A stretch of 64,000 nucleotides of DNA, taken from Cunninghamella blakesleeana. Lineage: Eukaryota > Mucoromycota > Mucoromycetes > Mucorales > Cunninghamellaceae. The position numbers and the translations under genes are program-made. This document shows, in pieces, positions 1 through 12,625 of this stretch (position 1 is its first letter; every line of letters starts with the position of its first letter). Below the pieces are notes generated by a model. That model ran no database searches, was not told where the DNA came from, and saw only the letters and a list, made by a program, of their open reading frames with translations. Where the stretch lies: assembly GCA_017871115.1 (NCBI GenBank), contig JAFCIZ010000001.1, positions 4,259,501 to 4,323,500 on the forward strand, read 5' to 3'.

Positions 1-2690
1 TGATATATATATATATATATATGAACGTATGAATGTATATTATAGGTATCTGATGACGCTTCAGCAGAGAAATCTAATTCAATAAATCAAGGTAATACAA
101 TATTAAATACATATTTTAAAATGAATGGGCCACAATATCTAAATTTTATGTATAATTGTTTTGATATTTATTTAAAGGAAACCAAATTATATCTACAGAA
201 CCTACGTAAATTATTCATAATAATAAAAATAATATTAAATCAATTATTAAAACAAAAACTAACACATATATTTATTCATATTTATATATAAAATAATTTA
301 GTCCGGTTGGATTAAATAATATTGGAAACACATGTTATCTTAATAGTTTGCTACAGGTAAAAGTTTTATTGATGTTTTAAAATATATTTAATACACTTGT
401 AAAGATATCTTTATTAACAACTAATCATAATTATACAAATATTTTTTTTATCTTTTTTTGAAAAAAAAAAGTATTACTTCACTCTTTTACCATTTAGAGA
501 AACTATTATAAATATGGATGATTATGTAGAAAATGAAGACAAAATGGATTGGCAATCAAAAAAAATTGGTGGTATTGAAGTAGATCAACAAGAAGTTAAG
601 AGGGCTAAAAAATGTAAGTTGATTATATATATGTATTTATATGTGTATTTATTTATATTTAATTGTTTATATTCGCATACTAATCCCTCTCTATTCTTTA
701 CTTTTATGGATTTATTAATAAATAGTTGTTAAATTATTAAGAGATTTATTTATTCAACTACAAGAAACTAATGAAAGAGCAATATCACCAGAATATGACT
801 TAGCTTATATGGCACTTTTAAATGAAAAAGAAAACCAAGAAAATGAAAAATCAGACCAATTAAATGATAATGACAACGATAACAATAATAGAGAAAGTAC
901 ATCATCATCAAAAGATGGAACATCATCAGAATTATTAGGGTCAGTTAGTACACTTGTGGATAGTAAAAGAGGATCAGACGAAGAAAGAAACAATGACCAT
1001 GAAATAGTAGAAACGGTATCTATTCAAGAAAACGAACAACCGCCTGAATATAACGAAATGGCTTCAACAGATGAAATGGTACTTCTTGGGGGTCATACTA
1101 ATCCACCAATAGATAAGAAATCTAATTTAAATATTACAAATGAATCATCTTTAAATCAACCTAAAAATATTACACCCAGTACAAGCGCAACCTCATCCTC
1201 AACAGAATCTTTAGAAAAAAAACCCAATACAGGAGAATACTTACAACTTCAAACATCGACTATTACTACTCCATCCTCCTCTTCCTCACCATTACCAAAA
1301 AAGAAAAAAAACGCAGATAACATGATGTTTGGAAAACAACAAGATGTAACTGAGTGTATGGGCAATGTAATGTATCTTGTTGAAGCAGCTTTAAAACCAG
1401 AAGAAACTGAAAACATGGAACAAACAAGAGACATGATTAAAAATCTTTTTTATGGAAAAGCTCGACAAATTTTATCTTACAAGGATACTGAAACAACTGA
1501 TGCAGTACAAAAAATCAAAGAAGAAGAATTTTCTCATGTGATTATTGATGCAGCCGAAGGGAAAACATTATATGATGGATTGGATGAATATTTTTTTGCA
1601 GAACAAGTTGAAAATTTCCGTGGCGGTAAAGAAGTGGTTCGTGAAGTGTCTGTCCAGCATTTTCCTCCTATTCTACAAATTTTGATTCAACGTGTCCAAT
1701 TTGATCGCAATTTAGGCGATGTGTATAAATCTAATGCGTTTATTCATTTTGACGAAGTAATTTATTTAGATAGATATATTGATCAGAATTTTGAATTATT
1801 GGCCCCTCGCCGTGCTCAAGTCGCGGAATGGAATATCAAATTAAAAGAATGTCAACAAGTAATAAAAGATTTTACTAATAATAAGGTAAAAAAAAAAAAA
1901 AATAGATAAAGTGAAATATCATTGTCATCTTTAGGCATATATATAAAAGTCTTACTCTTTCTATACGTTATTATTATTATTATTATTATTGTTTTCATTA
2001 GGATTATCCAATGCCAGTGTCTGATATGTTAGAAGCCACAGCTAATATATTAAAAGAATATATGATTGATGATGAAAATACAGAAGAATATAAAATGGCC
2101 TTGGAATTGCTTAATAATGAAGCTAAGCAAATTCGTCATACCCTTGATGGTAATCATTCTCTACTTTATAAAAAAATAATGCACACTCTAATATAAAAAT
2201 TAAAACAATAATAGTCTAGGAATGATATTCATATTTATATATCTTTTATATTTCATAGTCAATAATCAACAAATTTCAGAACTTAGATCAAAAATCATGC
2301 ATGAATATGATGACATGAAAGAATGTGCTTATCGGTTACATGCCGTATTTATTCATCAAGGTAGATAAACATAAATAAAAAAAAATATCAAACAGAGTGA
2401 AAAAAAAAAATATACTTATTTTTTATTTTATTTTATTTTTCATTGGTAATATAAATGAAGGTCAAGCTAATTATGGACATTATTGGTTATATATTTATGA
2501 TTCTGAGCAATCTGCTTGGTGGAAATTCAATGATTCAACTGTTTCCAAGGTAAAGAGTGCTAATATATTTAGCGATACAACAGGTTCTACTGCCAACCCT
2601 TATTTCTTAGTGTATGTCAGAGATGATATTGATAATTTAGTTCAAACTGTTCCTAAACCATCAATGCAAAATAATTCTTCTGCTGTGTAA
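1..2690 (+). CDS. UBP2: Ubiquitin carboxyl-terminal hydrolase, Ubp2 / USP25-28 type (5' partial)
   Basis: Deubiquitinase of the USP (C19) cysteine protease family. Visible exons are 46-91, 178-205, 302-356, 472-613, 726-1885, 2002-2149, 2259-2360 and 2461-2690; phases join without stops. The Cys box (VGLNNIGNTCYLNSLLQ) is encoded at 303-356 and the His box (NYGHYWLYIYD) near 2470-2505. Between them lie a Ubp2-like FGKQQDVTECMGNV block near 1327-1370 and a Phe-Pro-Pro-Ile-Leu-Gln segment near 1660. A Ser/Asp/Asn-rich disordered insertion (about 809-1310) separates the Cys box from the rest of the catalytic core. Ubp2 in yeast trims K63-linked ubiquitin chains and works with Rsp5; that role is carried over from the family. 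The start codon and N-terminal region lie left of the window. The stop is at 2688-2690. Confidence 0.88.
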
Positions 2691-2890
2691 TATTTTTTAT
2701 GATTGATTAAAATAAATACAAATATCAAATAAAAACGTATTTTAAAGAAAATTAAATAGGAGTTTGATTAATGCATTTTTTTGAAATAAAAAATTTGGTG
2801 CTGGTTATTTATTTTTTCTCTTCCTTCTACTTATTTAAAAAAATAAATAAATCAGCTTTATTTTATACTCAATCAGTATACTGTAAGAGG

Positions 2891-4365
2891 ATGGCCCAAT
2901 TAACTCCAAAGATTTTTGTAGTCGGTGGATCCGGATTCTTAGGTTAATAGTTATATTTCATTTTCATTTTAAACCTTTTCAAAAAATATAAAAACGACTC
3001 TTGCATCTTTGGGCAACCGTTTTTATTAATATTTTTATTATTGTTATTATTGTTATTATTGTTATTATCTTATAGGGCTTAGTATATGTAAAGCAGCCGC
3101 TTTAAAAGGTTGGAAAACTGTTAGTTTAAGGTACTGATACACATATACACGTATATATATCATAAATTCTATAAAAAAGAAATACAGTATAATAATAGTA
3201 AAAGTAATAATAATAATAATAATAAGCCATGATTAAACCTTAATATATGTATTTCATTTGTTGCATATAAAATATAGTCGACGTGGTGAACCTGATATAT
3301 TTCAAAAAAAAGGAAAACCAGACTGGGCGAAAGAAGTAAAGTAAAATAAATAAATAAGAAAAGGAAAAATATATTGAGGAATTATTATGATTATTATTTT
3401 TATAAACCATTATATTAAATATGCACATGTATTTTTATAATATTAAATAAATAGGTAGAATGGGAAAAAGGTGATTCATTGGATCCTTCAAGTTATCGTG
3501 ATTTACTAAAAGATGTTACAAGCGTAGTACATACCGTCGGTATCATATTAGAAAGTGATTATAAAAAGGCAGTGAACGATCCTACAGTTTTTGGCGCGGT
3601 TTGTGGAGCAAGTAAAGTAGTTGGTGAAATGGTTGGTATGGTAGATCGTGGAAATCCCTTGGATCCAAACAATCAAAATATATTGACCTATGAAAAAATG
3701 AATCGTGATACCGGTAAAACAAAACAAAAAAAATTAGAAACTTAAAAATAAAAGAGAAGGAATGAAATAAATGAAAGGAGGTTTAAATTAATTTATACCT
3801 GTGATTACTATTATTATTATTTATATATATATATTTATATAGCTATTACTGTAGCAAAACAAGCATCAGCTATACCTTCAGTACAAAACTTTGTTTATAT
3901 TTCAGCTTCTGATATATTCCCATTAATTAATCCTCGTTATATTACAAGCAAACGTGAAGCTGAAAAATATTTATTCTCACATAAAGAATTTAAATCCATT
4001 ATACTTCGACCTGGTAAATATTTTTTTAAATTTTTTAATTTTAAAATTAAAGTTAAAGTGGTAAATACCATTACTTAATTTATATTATCATCATTTATTA
4101 TATATTTATAAAAAAAGGATTAATGTATAGTGAAGAAAGACCTGTAGTAATGCCCTTAGTCAATATGCTACAAACAGCTAATATTTTAACGAAACCTATA
4201 TCACAAGGATTATCTAGTTTACCTTTTGGGAAAGTATTTACTACTTCACCATTACATATAAATACAGTGGCCAATGCAACGTTAGCTAGCATTGAATTGA
4301 ACGAACAAGGTATATTTGACGTAAATGGTATAAAAAATCTAGCTTATCACGAGTCATCCATTTGA
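2891..4365 (+). CDS. COQ11: Coq11-like NAD(P)-binding SDR protein (ubiquinone synthesis complex)
   Basis: Six exons (2891-2942, 3076-3130, 3278-3335, 3455-3713, 3843-4013, 4118-4365) give 280 residues with consistent phases. The N-terminus has the Rossmann motif VVGGSGFLG, split by the first intron. It is followed by the SLSRRGEP segment and VHTVGIIL, and later by YISASDIFP, a Tyr-containing RYITSKREAEKYL helix and ILRPGLMYSEERP. This arrangement is typical of the atypical short-chain dehydrogenase group that holds yeast Coq11 (YLR290C) and NDUFA9. Coq11 is a mitochondrial member of the coenzyme Q synthome; no enzyme reaction is firmly known. The short spacing to the Ubp2 stop (about 200 bases) means its promoter is compact. 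NDUFA9-like identity is the main alternative, but the length and the SRRGEP motif favour Coq11. Confidence 0.8.
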
Positions 4366-4629
4366 TTGGATCACCATTGGTCAGTTGAGCTCTTTTTTTT
4401 TATATTCACACAATTTACTGAGTTTTTAATTTTTTTTGCATTATTATTGTCTAATAAATTTTTAGAATTATTTTTTCTTTTTTTTTCAAAAAAAAATACT
4501 TTTCTTTCCGTTATTTTTCATTTTATTATATATATTTATATACTTTCATATTTTTCATACCTTTTTTTTTATTTTTATTTTATTTTAGTACTATATTTAA
4601 AAAAAAGTTAATAACAACAACAATATACT
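4366..4629. other. Short intergenic region, AT-rich
   Basis: T-rich 3' flank of the Coq11-like gene followed by an A-rich leader just before the next ATG. No RNA gene or repeat is visible. Confidence 0.5.
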
Positions 4630-6366
4630 ATGTTACATTCCCCTTATCACATATTCTTATCATTACATCGCTATCTACATCGGAAAGCACGACATAAATC
4701 AACAAATCATACTTTACATCACATTGTAAAAGGAACATGGTTTTTTTCAAAGTGGACCAGCAGCTATTCTCTTTTTATTCCCTCTAAAAAATTTAATCAT
4801 TTATCAAGTCTACATAAACAATTGCAACAAGATTTGAGAATAGTCAATTCTTATTATACTAATAATAATAATACAAAACTAGCTTGCTGTTGTTACAAAC
4901 GATCAAAATTATTCGTCCGATATCAACCACAACATAGGCTTATCTCTTCTTCTTCTTCATCTTCAGCAGCAACAGCATCAACTATCACTTCAACTATTTC
5001 TAGTCATGGAAATCATCATCACCACACGTTAACTAATTTATTAAACCCAACACCTTTATTTTCTACTACTACTACAACGACAACAACAGCAGCAAGATCA
5101 TCATCATCTACCCTTTCACCGTCTAATAATATAAGACCTTGGAATTTCCAAAGACAACAACAACAGCAACAACAACAACAGGACCATTCTACATTCGATA
5201 ATCATTCACACTCTATTCAATATTCAAAAGTAAATAGTAATAACGAAGAGGGTAATGTTGAAGAAGAGGGAGAAGAAAATAAACAAAGCTATCGACCACC
5301 AAGTATAAGAGGGATGATGGATCTTATGGATAGTCATCACCATGTAGGTAGTTTAGTGTATCGAGGTCAACAAAGAAAAACCAAACCTATTACTCAACAA
5401 CAAGTAACTATAAGCAAAAAAAAGGAAAAAATAAAAGAAGGAGAAGAAGATAATATCATGAAAATGAGTTTATTAAAAGAAGATGAATTATCCTTAAAGA
5501 CTAATAAAAATAAAAAAACAACAACAGCAACAACGAATGATGCGTCCTCTTTACAGTGGTATTTATCCATTCCAATGAATATTTTATCCTATTTATCATC
5601 CTCGTCCACTTCTACCACGACCCCTTCATCTTCATCTTCATCCTCTTCATCTTCTTCATCATCAACAAATTATTTTAATTATCACCATCATCATCAAGAA
5701 CAAATCAATTTAAATCAAATCAGTTTATTGGATCCATTATGGTTAATGACGTTTAATGTATGGGGACAACAAGTGCGACATCACTTTACCAATGTAATGA
5801 TATTTATTCAAAAATTAATGCTTGTATCACAAAAGCAACAATTAGATTTTCAAATGGTCATTCAATCCTCTTCTTCAATATCAACATCGGCAGAAATATG
5901 CATTTATCTTCCTGCTCATTTATGTTCACCATTTCATAATAATGTGGAAACTATTCATCAATGGCTATTGGATCATGTTATTATGAAAAATCCTCCTTTT
6001 TTTGAAATCAAATCTACCACTACTACAATAACAACAATGGAAGAAGAAATAGAAGAAGAAAATGAAAATGAAAATGAAACGTTTATGACAACTACAAAAA
6101 CAAAAATTGAAAATAAAACTAAACATCATGATACCACTACTACTACTCATTCTATTGAAAAAATGAAAAAAGAAAAAGAAGAAGAAGATGATGATGATGA
6201 TGATATGGTTATTGTTGATTTAAATGATCATGAAAAGAAAAAAACAAGAACAAAAACAACTAATATTGGGCCACTATATTTTGAAGGAATTCACACATTT
6301 TTAAATCATGTTGATTCCATGATAGATTCAAGTCCTGCTTTTACTCAACGAAGATTTTCAGCATAA
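4630..6366 (+). CDS. Orphan low-complexity protein, 578 residues
   Basis: Single-exon ORF that I cannot assign to a family. The N-terminal 60 residues are basic, with Arg/Lys and few acidic residues, which could act as a mitochondrial presequence, but this is speculative. Most of the chain is simple repeats: Ser runs, Thr runs, Gln runs near residue 175-185, Asn, and acidic Glu/Asp tracts near the C-terminus. Two segments look ordered and non-repetitive: a Trp/Phe-rich stretch around residues 370-410 (containing LDPLWLMTFNVWGQQ) and the last 30 residues (GPLYFEGIHTFLNHVDSM). The ordered blocks between repeats, and an ORF of this length in AT-rich DNA, support it being real. No transmembrane helix is convincing. 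Confidence 0.6.
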   Translation: MLHSPYHIFLSLHRYLHRKARHKSTNHTLHHIVKGTWFFSKWTSSYSLFIPSKKFNHLSSLHKQLQQDLRIVNSYYTNNNNTKLACCCYKRSKLFVRYQPQHRLISSSSSSSAATASTITSTISSHGNHHHHTLTNLLNPTPLFSTTTTTTTTAARSSSSTLSPSNNIRPWNFQRQQQQQQQQQDHSTFDNHSHSIQYSKVNSNNEEGNVEEEGEENKQSYRPPSIRGMMDLMDSHHHVGSLVYRGQQRKTKPITQQQVTISKKKEKIKEGEEDNIMKMSLLKEDELSLKTNKNKKTTTATTNDASSLQWYLSIPMNILSYLSSSSTSTTTPSSSSSSSSSSSSSTNYFNYHHHHQEQINLNQISLLDPLWLMTFNVWGQQVRHHFTNVMIFIQKLMLVSQKQQLDFQMVIQSSSSISTSAEICIYLPAHLCSPFHNNVETIHQWLLDHVIMKNPPFFEIKSTTTTITTMEEEIEEENENENETFMTTTKTKIENKTKHHDTTTTTHSIEKMKKEKEEEDDDDDDMVIVDLNDHEKKKTRTKTTNIGPLYFEGIHTFLNHVDSMIDSSPAFTQRRFSA

Positions 6367-6555
6367 TCTATAATTATTATTATTACGTATTTCTTTTTTA
6401 ATAATAAAAATATCAGTAAATCATACGTATATCCTTTAATTATTTTAAGTATTAATTTTTGTGTGATAAGCAATATTATATTATGTATGGTGTGATAAGA
6501 TCTGCTGATGATATAATAATATATAATTTTTTATTTTTGTTTCAATAGTTTTATC

Positions 6556-6589
<34 letters not shown>

Positions 6590-6976
6590 ATTATAAACGG
6601 AAGATAATTTTTATATCAAATATATATATTATATTTATGTTTTTTTAAAAGTAATAGGTGAAACCAATGACGTTATTACAATTATAATTAAAATATTCTA
6701 TAGAAAAAACTACCAATTGTATATAAAAGGGAATTGTCAAAGGCATTAGCGTCGGAGTTTTGCATCACAACTTCAAATAAAGCATTTTGTTTAAAGCTTG
6801 TTCGTATATTCATTGTTCTCTTTTATTTTGATCACTCTTTATTTTTACCTTTCTATATATAAAGAAAATAAACCATTAATGATATTTAATTATAATAATA
6901 TTCTTTTCATTTTTTTTTCTTTATCCTTCTTTTTCTTTTTCTTTTTTCTTTTTATTTACTTCAGTCTTAAGAAAGA
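6367..6976. other. Intergenic region upstream of the Spg1/Tem1 gene
   Basis: About 610 AT-rich bases with a (TA)n stretch at about 6557-6590 and T-rich tracts at 6900-6960 just before the next start codon. No gene, RNA or mobile element is recognised. Confidence 0.5.
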
Positions 6977-8094
6977 ATGACCTCAACTCAACAACAGCAG
7001 CAACAACACGAATCTTATATCACATCACCTAAATTATCCACAGAACAACAACAACCTCATAATAAGTAAATGGATATATATTTTGTGTTTTTTCCCTTAT
7101 ATATAATAATAATAATAATAGTTATATTAATATATACCTATTTTATTAGAGTGATCATAAAAACGGGAATAATAGGTGATGCTCAAATAGGAAAGACAAG
7201 TCTAATGGTAAAATATGCTGAAGGCGAATTTGATACTGAATATATTCAAACATTAGGTAAAATAGAATAGAATAGAATAGGATAAATAAATAAAAGGTAG
7301 ATGGATACAAGCACCATGATAAATAAGGTTAATATATAAATAAATAATTATACGTTTTTTTTTAATTATGTTTTGTTATATTATATTTAGGCGCTAACTT
7401 TATGGAAAAAACAGTTTTAATTCGTAATACAGAAATAACTTTTAGTATATGGGATTTAGGTGGTAAAGTATTCATAGTAAAATCCAATTTTACTATTATT
7501 AATAATATTTGATATATCGATTTATTATTAATATTTATTATTCATTATTTATTATGATGGTGATGATATGTAGGACAAAAAGAATTTGTTAGCATGTTAC
7601 CATTAGTATGTAATGATGCGGTGGCTATTTTATTCACTTTTGATTTAACAAGAAAAGCGACATTAAATAGCATTAAAGAATGGTATCGTCAAGGAAGAGG
7701 ATTAAATAAGGTATAAAATAGATAAAAAAAATAACGATTGAAAAATCAATATATAGTTAGATAGATAGATCGATGGATAGAGATTTATTGATTAATTGAT
7801 AATTATTTTTTTTTCTTTAATTTACTAACTATATAGAGTGCTATTCCAATATTAGTTGGTACCAAATATGACGAATTTTGTAGAATGTCCTATCATGATC
7901 ACGAAGAAATTACAATTCAGGCAAGAAAATACGCTCATGCTATGAAAGCCCCATTGATTTTTTGTTCAACGGCTCAATCCATTAATATTCAAAAAATATA
8001 TAAAATCGTCTTGGCAAAAGCTTTTGATTTAAAATGTATAATTCCTGAAATATCTGAAATTGGTGGTCCAATTCTTGAATATACTCATTGTTAA
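6977..8094 (+). CDS. SPG1: Ras-superfamily GTPase, Spg1/Tem1 type
   Basis: Five exons (6977-7065, 7150-7256, 7391-7462, 7574-7710, 7837-8094) encode 220 residues. After a Gln-rich 30-residue lead, the GTPase core shows the P-loop GDAQIGKTS, a switch II with WDLGGQKEF (Gly-Gly-Gln as in Spg1/Tem1), and the guanine-specificity motif GTKYDEF in place of the usual NKx[11 protein letters not shown] in the switch I region is diagnostic for this subfamily. There is no C-terminal CaaX box, as expected for Spg1/Tem1. In yeasts this GTPase sits at the spindle pole body and triggers the septation initiation / mitotic exit network. The start was chosen as the only ATG in frame with exon 2 after splicing. 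Confidence 0.9.
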
Positions 8095-8411
8095 AAAATA
8101 AAAATAAATAAATAATATAGAAATCTATAAAGAACAATACAATAAAAAAAAAATAATGAGAATAAAAAGAAAACCAAGATGAAAATGATAAACGAAATAT
8201 ATGTATAAACAAAGTTTTTTACTTATAATAATACATTTATTTTTATTTTTATTTATATATATTTAAAATAGAAGGAATAACATAAAGAGAAAGGAAAAAA
8301 TAGGGGGAGGGAAGCGAAAGGAAAGGGAGTGGGAATAGGATATATCACTATATAAATATATAAGATCAACTGTATATATATATGTATTTTTAGTTTTTTG
8401 TTTTGTTTACT
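8095..8411. other. Convergent 3' intergenic region
   Basis: 317 bases between two converging genes. It is A-rich, then a purine-rich block (8270-8340, GGGGGAGGG-like), then TA repeats. Nothing else is seen. Confidence 0.45.
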
Positions 8412-8893
8412 TTATATAAAAGACCATTTAACTTTAAAACGACCTTTATCCAATGATGCAAGTTTCTTGAAAGCAGCAGGGGATAAATCAATCGAATTTT
8501 TAGAACAAGAAGGACAAGTATCGACTACTTTACAAATGACCTCTTTACCATCATCCGTTACAACTTTGATTTTTTTTCCACAATAATCACCAGTTGACAT
8601 CAATTTACTAGAAAGAGCTACAGCAAGGTCTTTATCTGTATTTTGTTTACCCTATAATAATAACCAAATTTATAAGTATACTAATATATCTTTTATTTTT
8701 ACTTTTATTTCTATATTCTATGACGATGATTATATTATGAATTCTTTACACAACTACCCAAACCTAAGTTAAAAAAAGTGGCATCACCTAGTAATAAACC
8801 TCGTTCTTCAAGAATAGGAAGTGAGGTAGTCATACCAATAAAAAGAAAGGCGAAAAGAAAAAGAATGGAATGGAATGTTGATGTTGCCAACAT
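8412..8893 (-). CDS. Small secreted double-psi beta-barrel (RlpA/expansin-like) protein
   Basis: Two exons on the minus strand (8893-8750 and 8651-8412) give 127 residues. The first 20-25 residues form a signal peptide (hydrophobic LFLFAFLFIG core). The mature part is a single DPBB fold: GDATFFNLGLGSC, a conserved GK(Q)NTDKDLAVAL segment, GDYCGKKIKVV, then VVDTCPSC and the signature DLSPAAFKKLA ... KGRFKVKW. The family includes barwin- and cerato-platanin-adjacent fungal proteins that are secreted and often cell-wall associated; some inhibit proteases or bind glycans. It lacks a second (expansin C-terminal) domain. The intron falls exactly between Cys48 and Gly49, so the exon join restores the family motif GxCGK. 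Confidence 0.87.
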
Positions 8894-10457
8894 GATTTTT
8901 ATATTTATAGTCTAAATAATATTTTTTTTTTAAAAAAAAAAGTAGTTTATAAAAAAGTCTATTGAAGAAATAAAGAAAAGAAAAAAGACGAGTTAATAAA
9001 AAAAAAAAAAAAAAAGGTTCTTTTTATTTTAAAATTAGTTCATTATTTCATTTATTAAGGCTTCTTTTTTTCTTATAGTTAAGCTTGTATGCAACTTTTA
9101 TCTTTTAGGTTATCGGAGATCATTATTAAATCTCCTTTTGAATAAAATGAATAAAAAACCTCGAGGTTTGCTATATTATTTCTCTCTTTTTTTAATATTA
9201 ATCGTTAATCATTGATTTTTTATTTTGGAAAGAATAAAAAGATAGATTATATATTGTATTAAAAACTTGTATTAAAAAGTGATATATTATTCTATTTATT
9301 GTTTATAATTATATATATGTATATATATATATATATATAATTATAGTTTATTGGCGAAATAAATAATAATAAATAAAAAGGAGAGAGAATAAAGAAAAAA
9401 ATTAAGCAAGGTAGGCTATTAGGAGTAAAAAGGAAAACCTTGATCATTGTCAAAAAAATATATGATCTTTACTCCCTACTAAAATATAAGATAAAAAAAA
9501 ATAGCATCACGTGATAAATCGATGGAGGGAATGGCTTACCAAGCAATCATCTTAGATTTGAAAAAAATTGGGAAAGAATGTAAAACAAAAAAAAACAAAA
9601 AACAAAAAAAAAGGAACGAAGATCCATCTCTTTTATTCATTTATATAATATATAAAAAAGTTTATATAAATGATATATTATTTCATCTTTTTTAATTAAT
9701 TAATTAATGAAAAAAGAAAAGATTGTGGTGATGATGATGATGATCATAGTAATAAACATGATAACTCGCTATAATTAAAAATAATGTAATTAGTAGTCTA
9801 TCTATTAATCTATATAAAATGACTATGAATTGGAAATAAAATGGCGGGATCTAAATGTTTTTTTTAATCATTAAGAAATATATTAATGTGATCCTTATTA
9901 TAGTAATCATTATTCTTTTTTTATTTTTATTGTTATTATTCATTTTATATTACTTTTTACTATTTTATTTATTATAATGATAATAATAATAAAAAATAAA
10001 TAATAATAATAATAAATATTAATGAAATAGTTAAATAATAAAAAAAAAAAAAAAATTATTTATTATTTTAGGTTATATGATAATCATAATAACATATGAA
10101 AGAAAATAAATCAAAAAAAAATATTCAACACTCATATGAAAATATTTTTTCACATGTCTCGAACGGACCTTTTATTATTTTAATTTTTTTTTTTTTTCTT
10201 CCCAATTTTTTTTTTCCCTCTCTTTCTCTTACTTTCTTTTTTTTTATTATAAAAAAATAATAGTTGTATTTTATATCTCTATACACACCTTATTTTTTTA
10301 TATTTTATTTTCATACATAGAAATATATATTTATTTATATATACATATATACTTATATATGTATATATATAATAAACAAAACATATATATATACCATTTT
10401 ATATCAATTTAATTTATTCAGCCTATATATAACAACAATCTCAATAATAATATATTT
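8894..10457. other. Divergent intergenic region (1.56 kb)
   Basis: Shared upstream region of the secreted DPBB gene (-) and the membrane-protein gene (+). It is dominated by A and T tracts, TAA/ATA triplet runs (about 9960-10060) and a (TA)n stretch near 9313-9338. A palindromic TCACGTGA E-box core is at 9507-9514; it could bind a bHLH factor but there is no second site to support it. No ORF with coding character is seen. Confidence 0.5.
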
Positions 10458-11664
10458 ATGGCAAAACTAGATACGAAGTTTTGCGATCCACCTTTTAACG
10501 AATGGCGTTCATCAATATCATCTTCTTCACGACAATCATATGCAACCGATGAGGGTTATTATTCTGACGATAAACAGCGTATATCATGGATGCAAGAAGA
10601 CTATTTTGAAGAAGATAATAGTATTAATAATCATAACACATCCTATCATGATTCAGAAGTAGAAGAGATAGAACAGAATGATGAAGAAGAAGAAGAAGAA
10701 GAAAAAGAACAATCATCCGATTACCATCATCATAAAAAGCAATCTGATAGAGAAATACCCATATTAAAAAGTACCCGTACAATGTAAGTTGAAATATAGT
10801 ATCTTCATCAGTAATTAAGATATAAATAGAAGATAATTCATATATATGTTGATTAATATAATGTATTAAAAGATAATGATTACTTATTTTACCTATTTTT
10901 TATTTATATATATATATAGTCGTATCACTTATACACCACTTACATATACCCTTTCATTAATGATTGTATTATTATCCTTTCACATTCTTATTACACACCC
11001 ATTACCTTGGGCACAAACATTTCCACCTGTATTTATTATTTTTCATTTTTTATTTCACATTACACATTTAATGGCACATACATTCCAATGGTTAACTATT
11101 GAACGACACTGTGTCGTCTATGGCACTTGGTTATTTTGGACTGGTTGGCTACTTGGTAATTTTGTTTTTAGTCAACGTATAGTTGTGGATTGGACCCATC
11201 CTACAACAACCTTATTTTGGTTATTAATGTTTGAAAGAAGAAATGCTTGGGGAATTCTTGTTTGGGAATATGTAGGTCGATTGGATCAAAATATCATTCC
11301 TCCTTCAACATCCGAATCATCAGGTGATAACAATGAACAACAACAACATATGCGATGGTATCAAGCTGGTAGTATTCGTTTATTGGCCTTTCGTATTTGG
11401 TGTCTTTTAGGTACGGGTAGTTTTTGGGGTTTATTATATCTTACTTTGGCTAAATGTTTTGATGGCTATTCTTTACTTTATTTATTACAATTCCGCCATA
11501 TTTTACAATTGTTATTTATAAGCGCTGCTGGTGGCCTTATGATGATTATTTATTGGAGTTTTTGGACTTTCCAATATCGTGGTATCTTATGGCAAAAAGA
11601 ATTAAGAAAAGGTATTGTCGTTTGGTATAGTGATGGTCTTGCTTTTGCTGGTGATGTTGAATAA
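10458..11664 (+). CDS. Multi-pass membrane protein of unknown function
   Basis: Two exons (10458-10783 and 10920-11664) give 356 residues. Residues 1-108 are hydrophilic, with an acidic Glu-rich stretch and His/Lys near the join (cytosolic tail by inference). The rest has about six to seven hydrophobic helices: LTYTLSLMIVLLSFHI, TFPPVFIIFHFLFHITHL, a WLFWTGWLLGNFVF helix, TTTLFWLLMF, LLALFRIW-type, GLLYLTLAKCF, and a last helix AAGGLMMIIYWSFW. Aromatic content (Trp, Phe, Tyr) is high. I do not recognise the family. Downstream spacing to the MAPKKK gene is almost 1 kb, so no shared regulation is implied. Confidence 0.75.
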
Positions 11665-12625
11665 AAAAAAAATATAATTTTTTGATTTTTTGTAAATTTA
11701 TTGTTATTGTAAATATGATTTTTTTTTTTCTCTTTTTTTATATCTTTTATTTCTTTTATTATTATTATTATTATTATTATTATAATTATCCCTTTATATA
11801 TACATATATAAATATTCTATTATCCAAAAATATTTACATCTTTTTCTCTCTCCCATTACATTAAAAATAATAATAATAATAATTCTTTAGCTCCCTTTTC
11901 ATATTGATTTATGATTGTTTTAATGATAAAGACAATGATATTGCTTATTATTATTAGTAGTATTAGTAGTAGTAGTATATATTATTATAATTATTTTATT
12001 TGAATTAGTTATTTTAAAAGAACAAATAAAAAAAATCCTATGTATTATTTTGTAAAAGTGGATTTTTTTTAGTTTGGTCGGCATTTCATATGGCTGTTTA
12101 TAAACTCAATACATGTTTTATATTTAAAACTATTAAAAGTTACACGATTGCCTTTTATGGCGTTCAATCCAGTTTTTATAACTTAAAAACCATATACATA
12201 ATCAAGATTTATTATAATATAAAACGCATAAAAACATATATACTCAGATTCTCTCCTATAAAGAATATAGAAAAAATAAAAAAAAGGCCCCCTTTCTTAA
12301 TTTTTTTTCTCTCTTTCTTTTATTTCCGCCCGATTTTTTTTTTTTCTTCTTCTTTCTTTTTCTTTCTTTCCCTCATTTTTTTTTTTTTAAAAAAACTTAT
12401 TTACAATAAACTAGTGTAAATGACTTTTTATTTTCTTTATATAATATAATCGTTAATCTTATATATATACACCATTACTTAATAATAATAATAATAATAG
12501 TATTAATAATAATATAAAATAAAAACAAACAATTTACTATATAACCAAACTAACGATCACCATTTTAAAAGAAAAAAAAAAAAGAAAAACGATAAATATA
12601 CCCTTGTTAAAAGACATATGCATTT
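11665..12625. other. Intergenic region upstream of the MAPKKK gene
   Basis: About 960 bases of A/T-rich DNA with ATT triplet repeats (11757-11782, 11866-11885) and pyrimidine tracts (12300-12395). A 109-codon open frame at 12090-12419 is low-complexity (Phe/Ile/Lys) and looks like chance. Confidence 0.5.

Noticed and set aside
9507..9514. TCACGTGA as a Pho4-type regulatory site
   Set aside because: A single E-box far from the VTC genes; no CACGTG was found upstream of any VTC gene, so no phosphate regulon can be claimed.
11682..12419. Small Phe/Tyr/Ile-rich ORFs as genes
   Set aside because: They translate T-rich intergenic DNA with no conserved motif; similar ORFs occur in most AT-rich spacers of the window.
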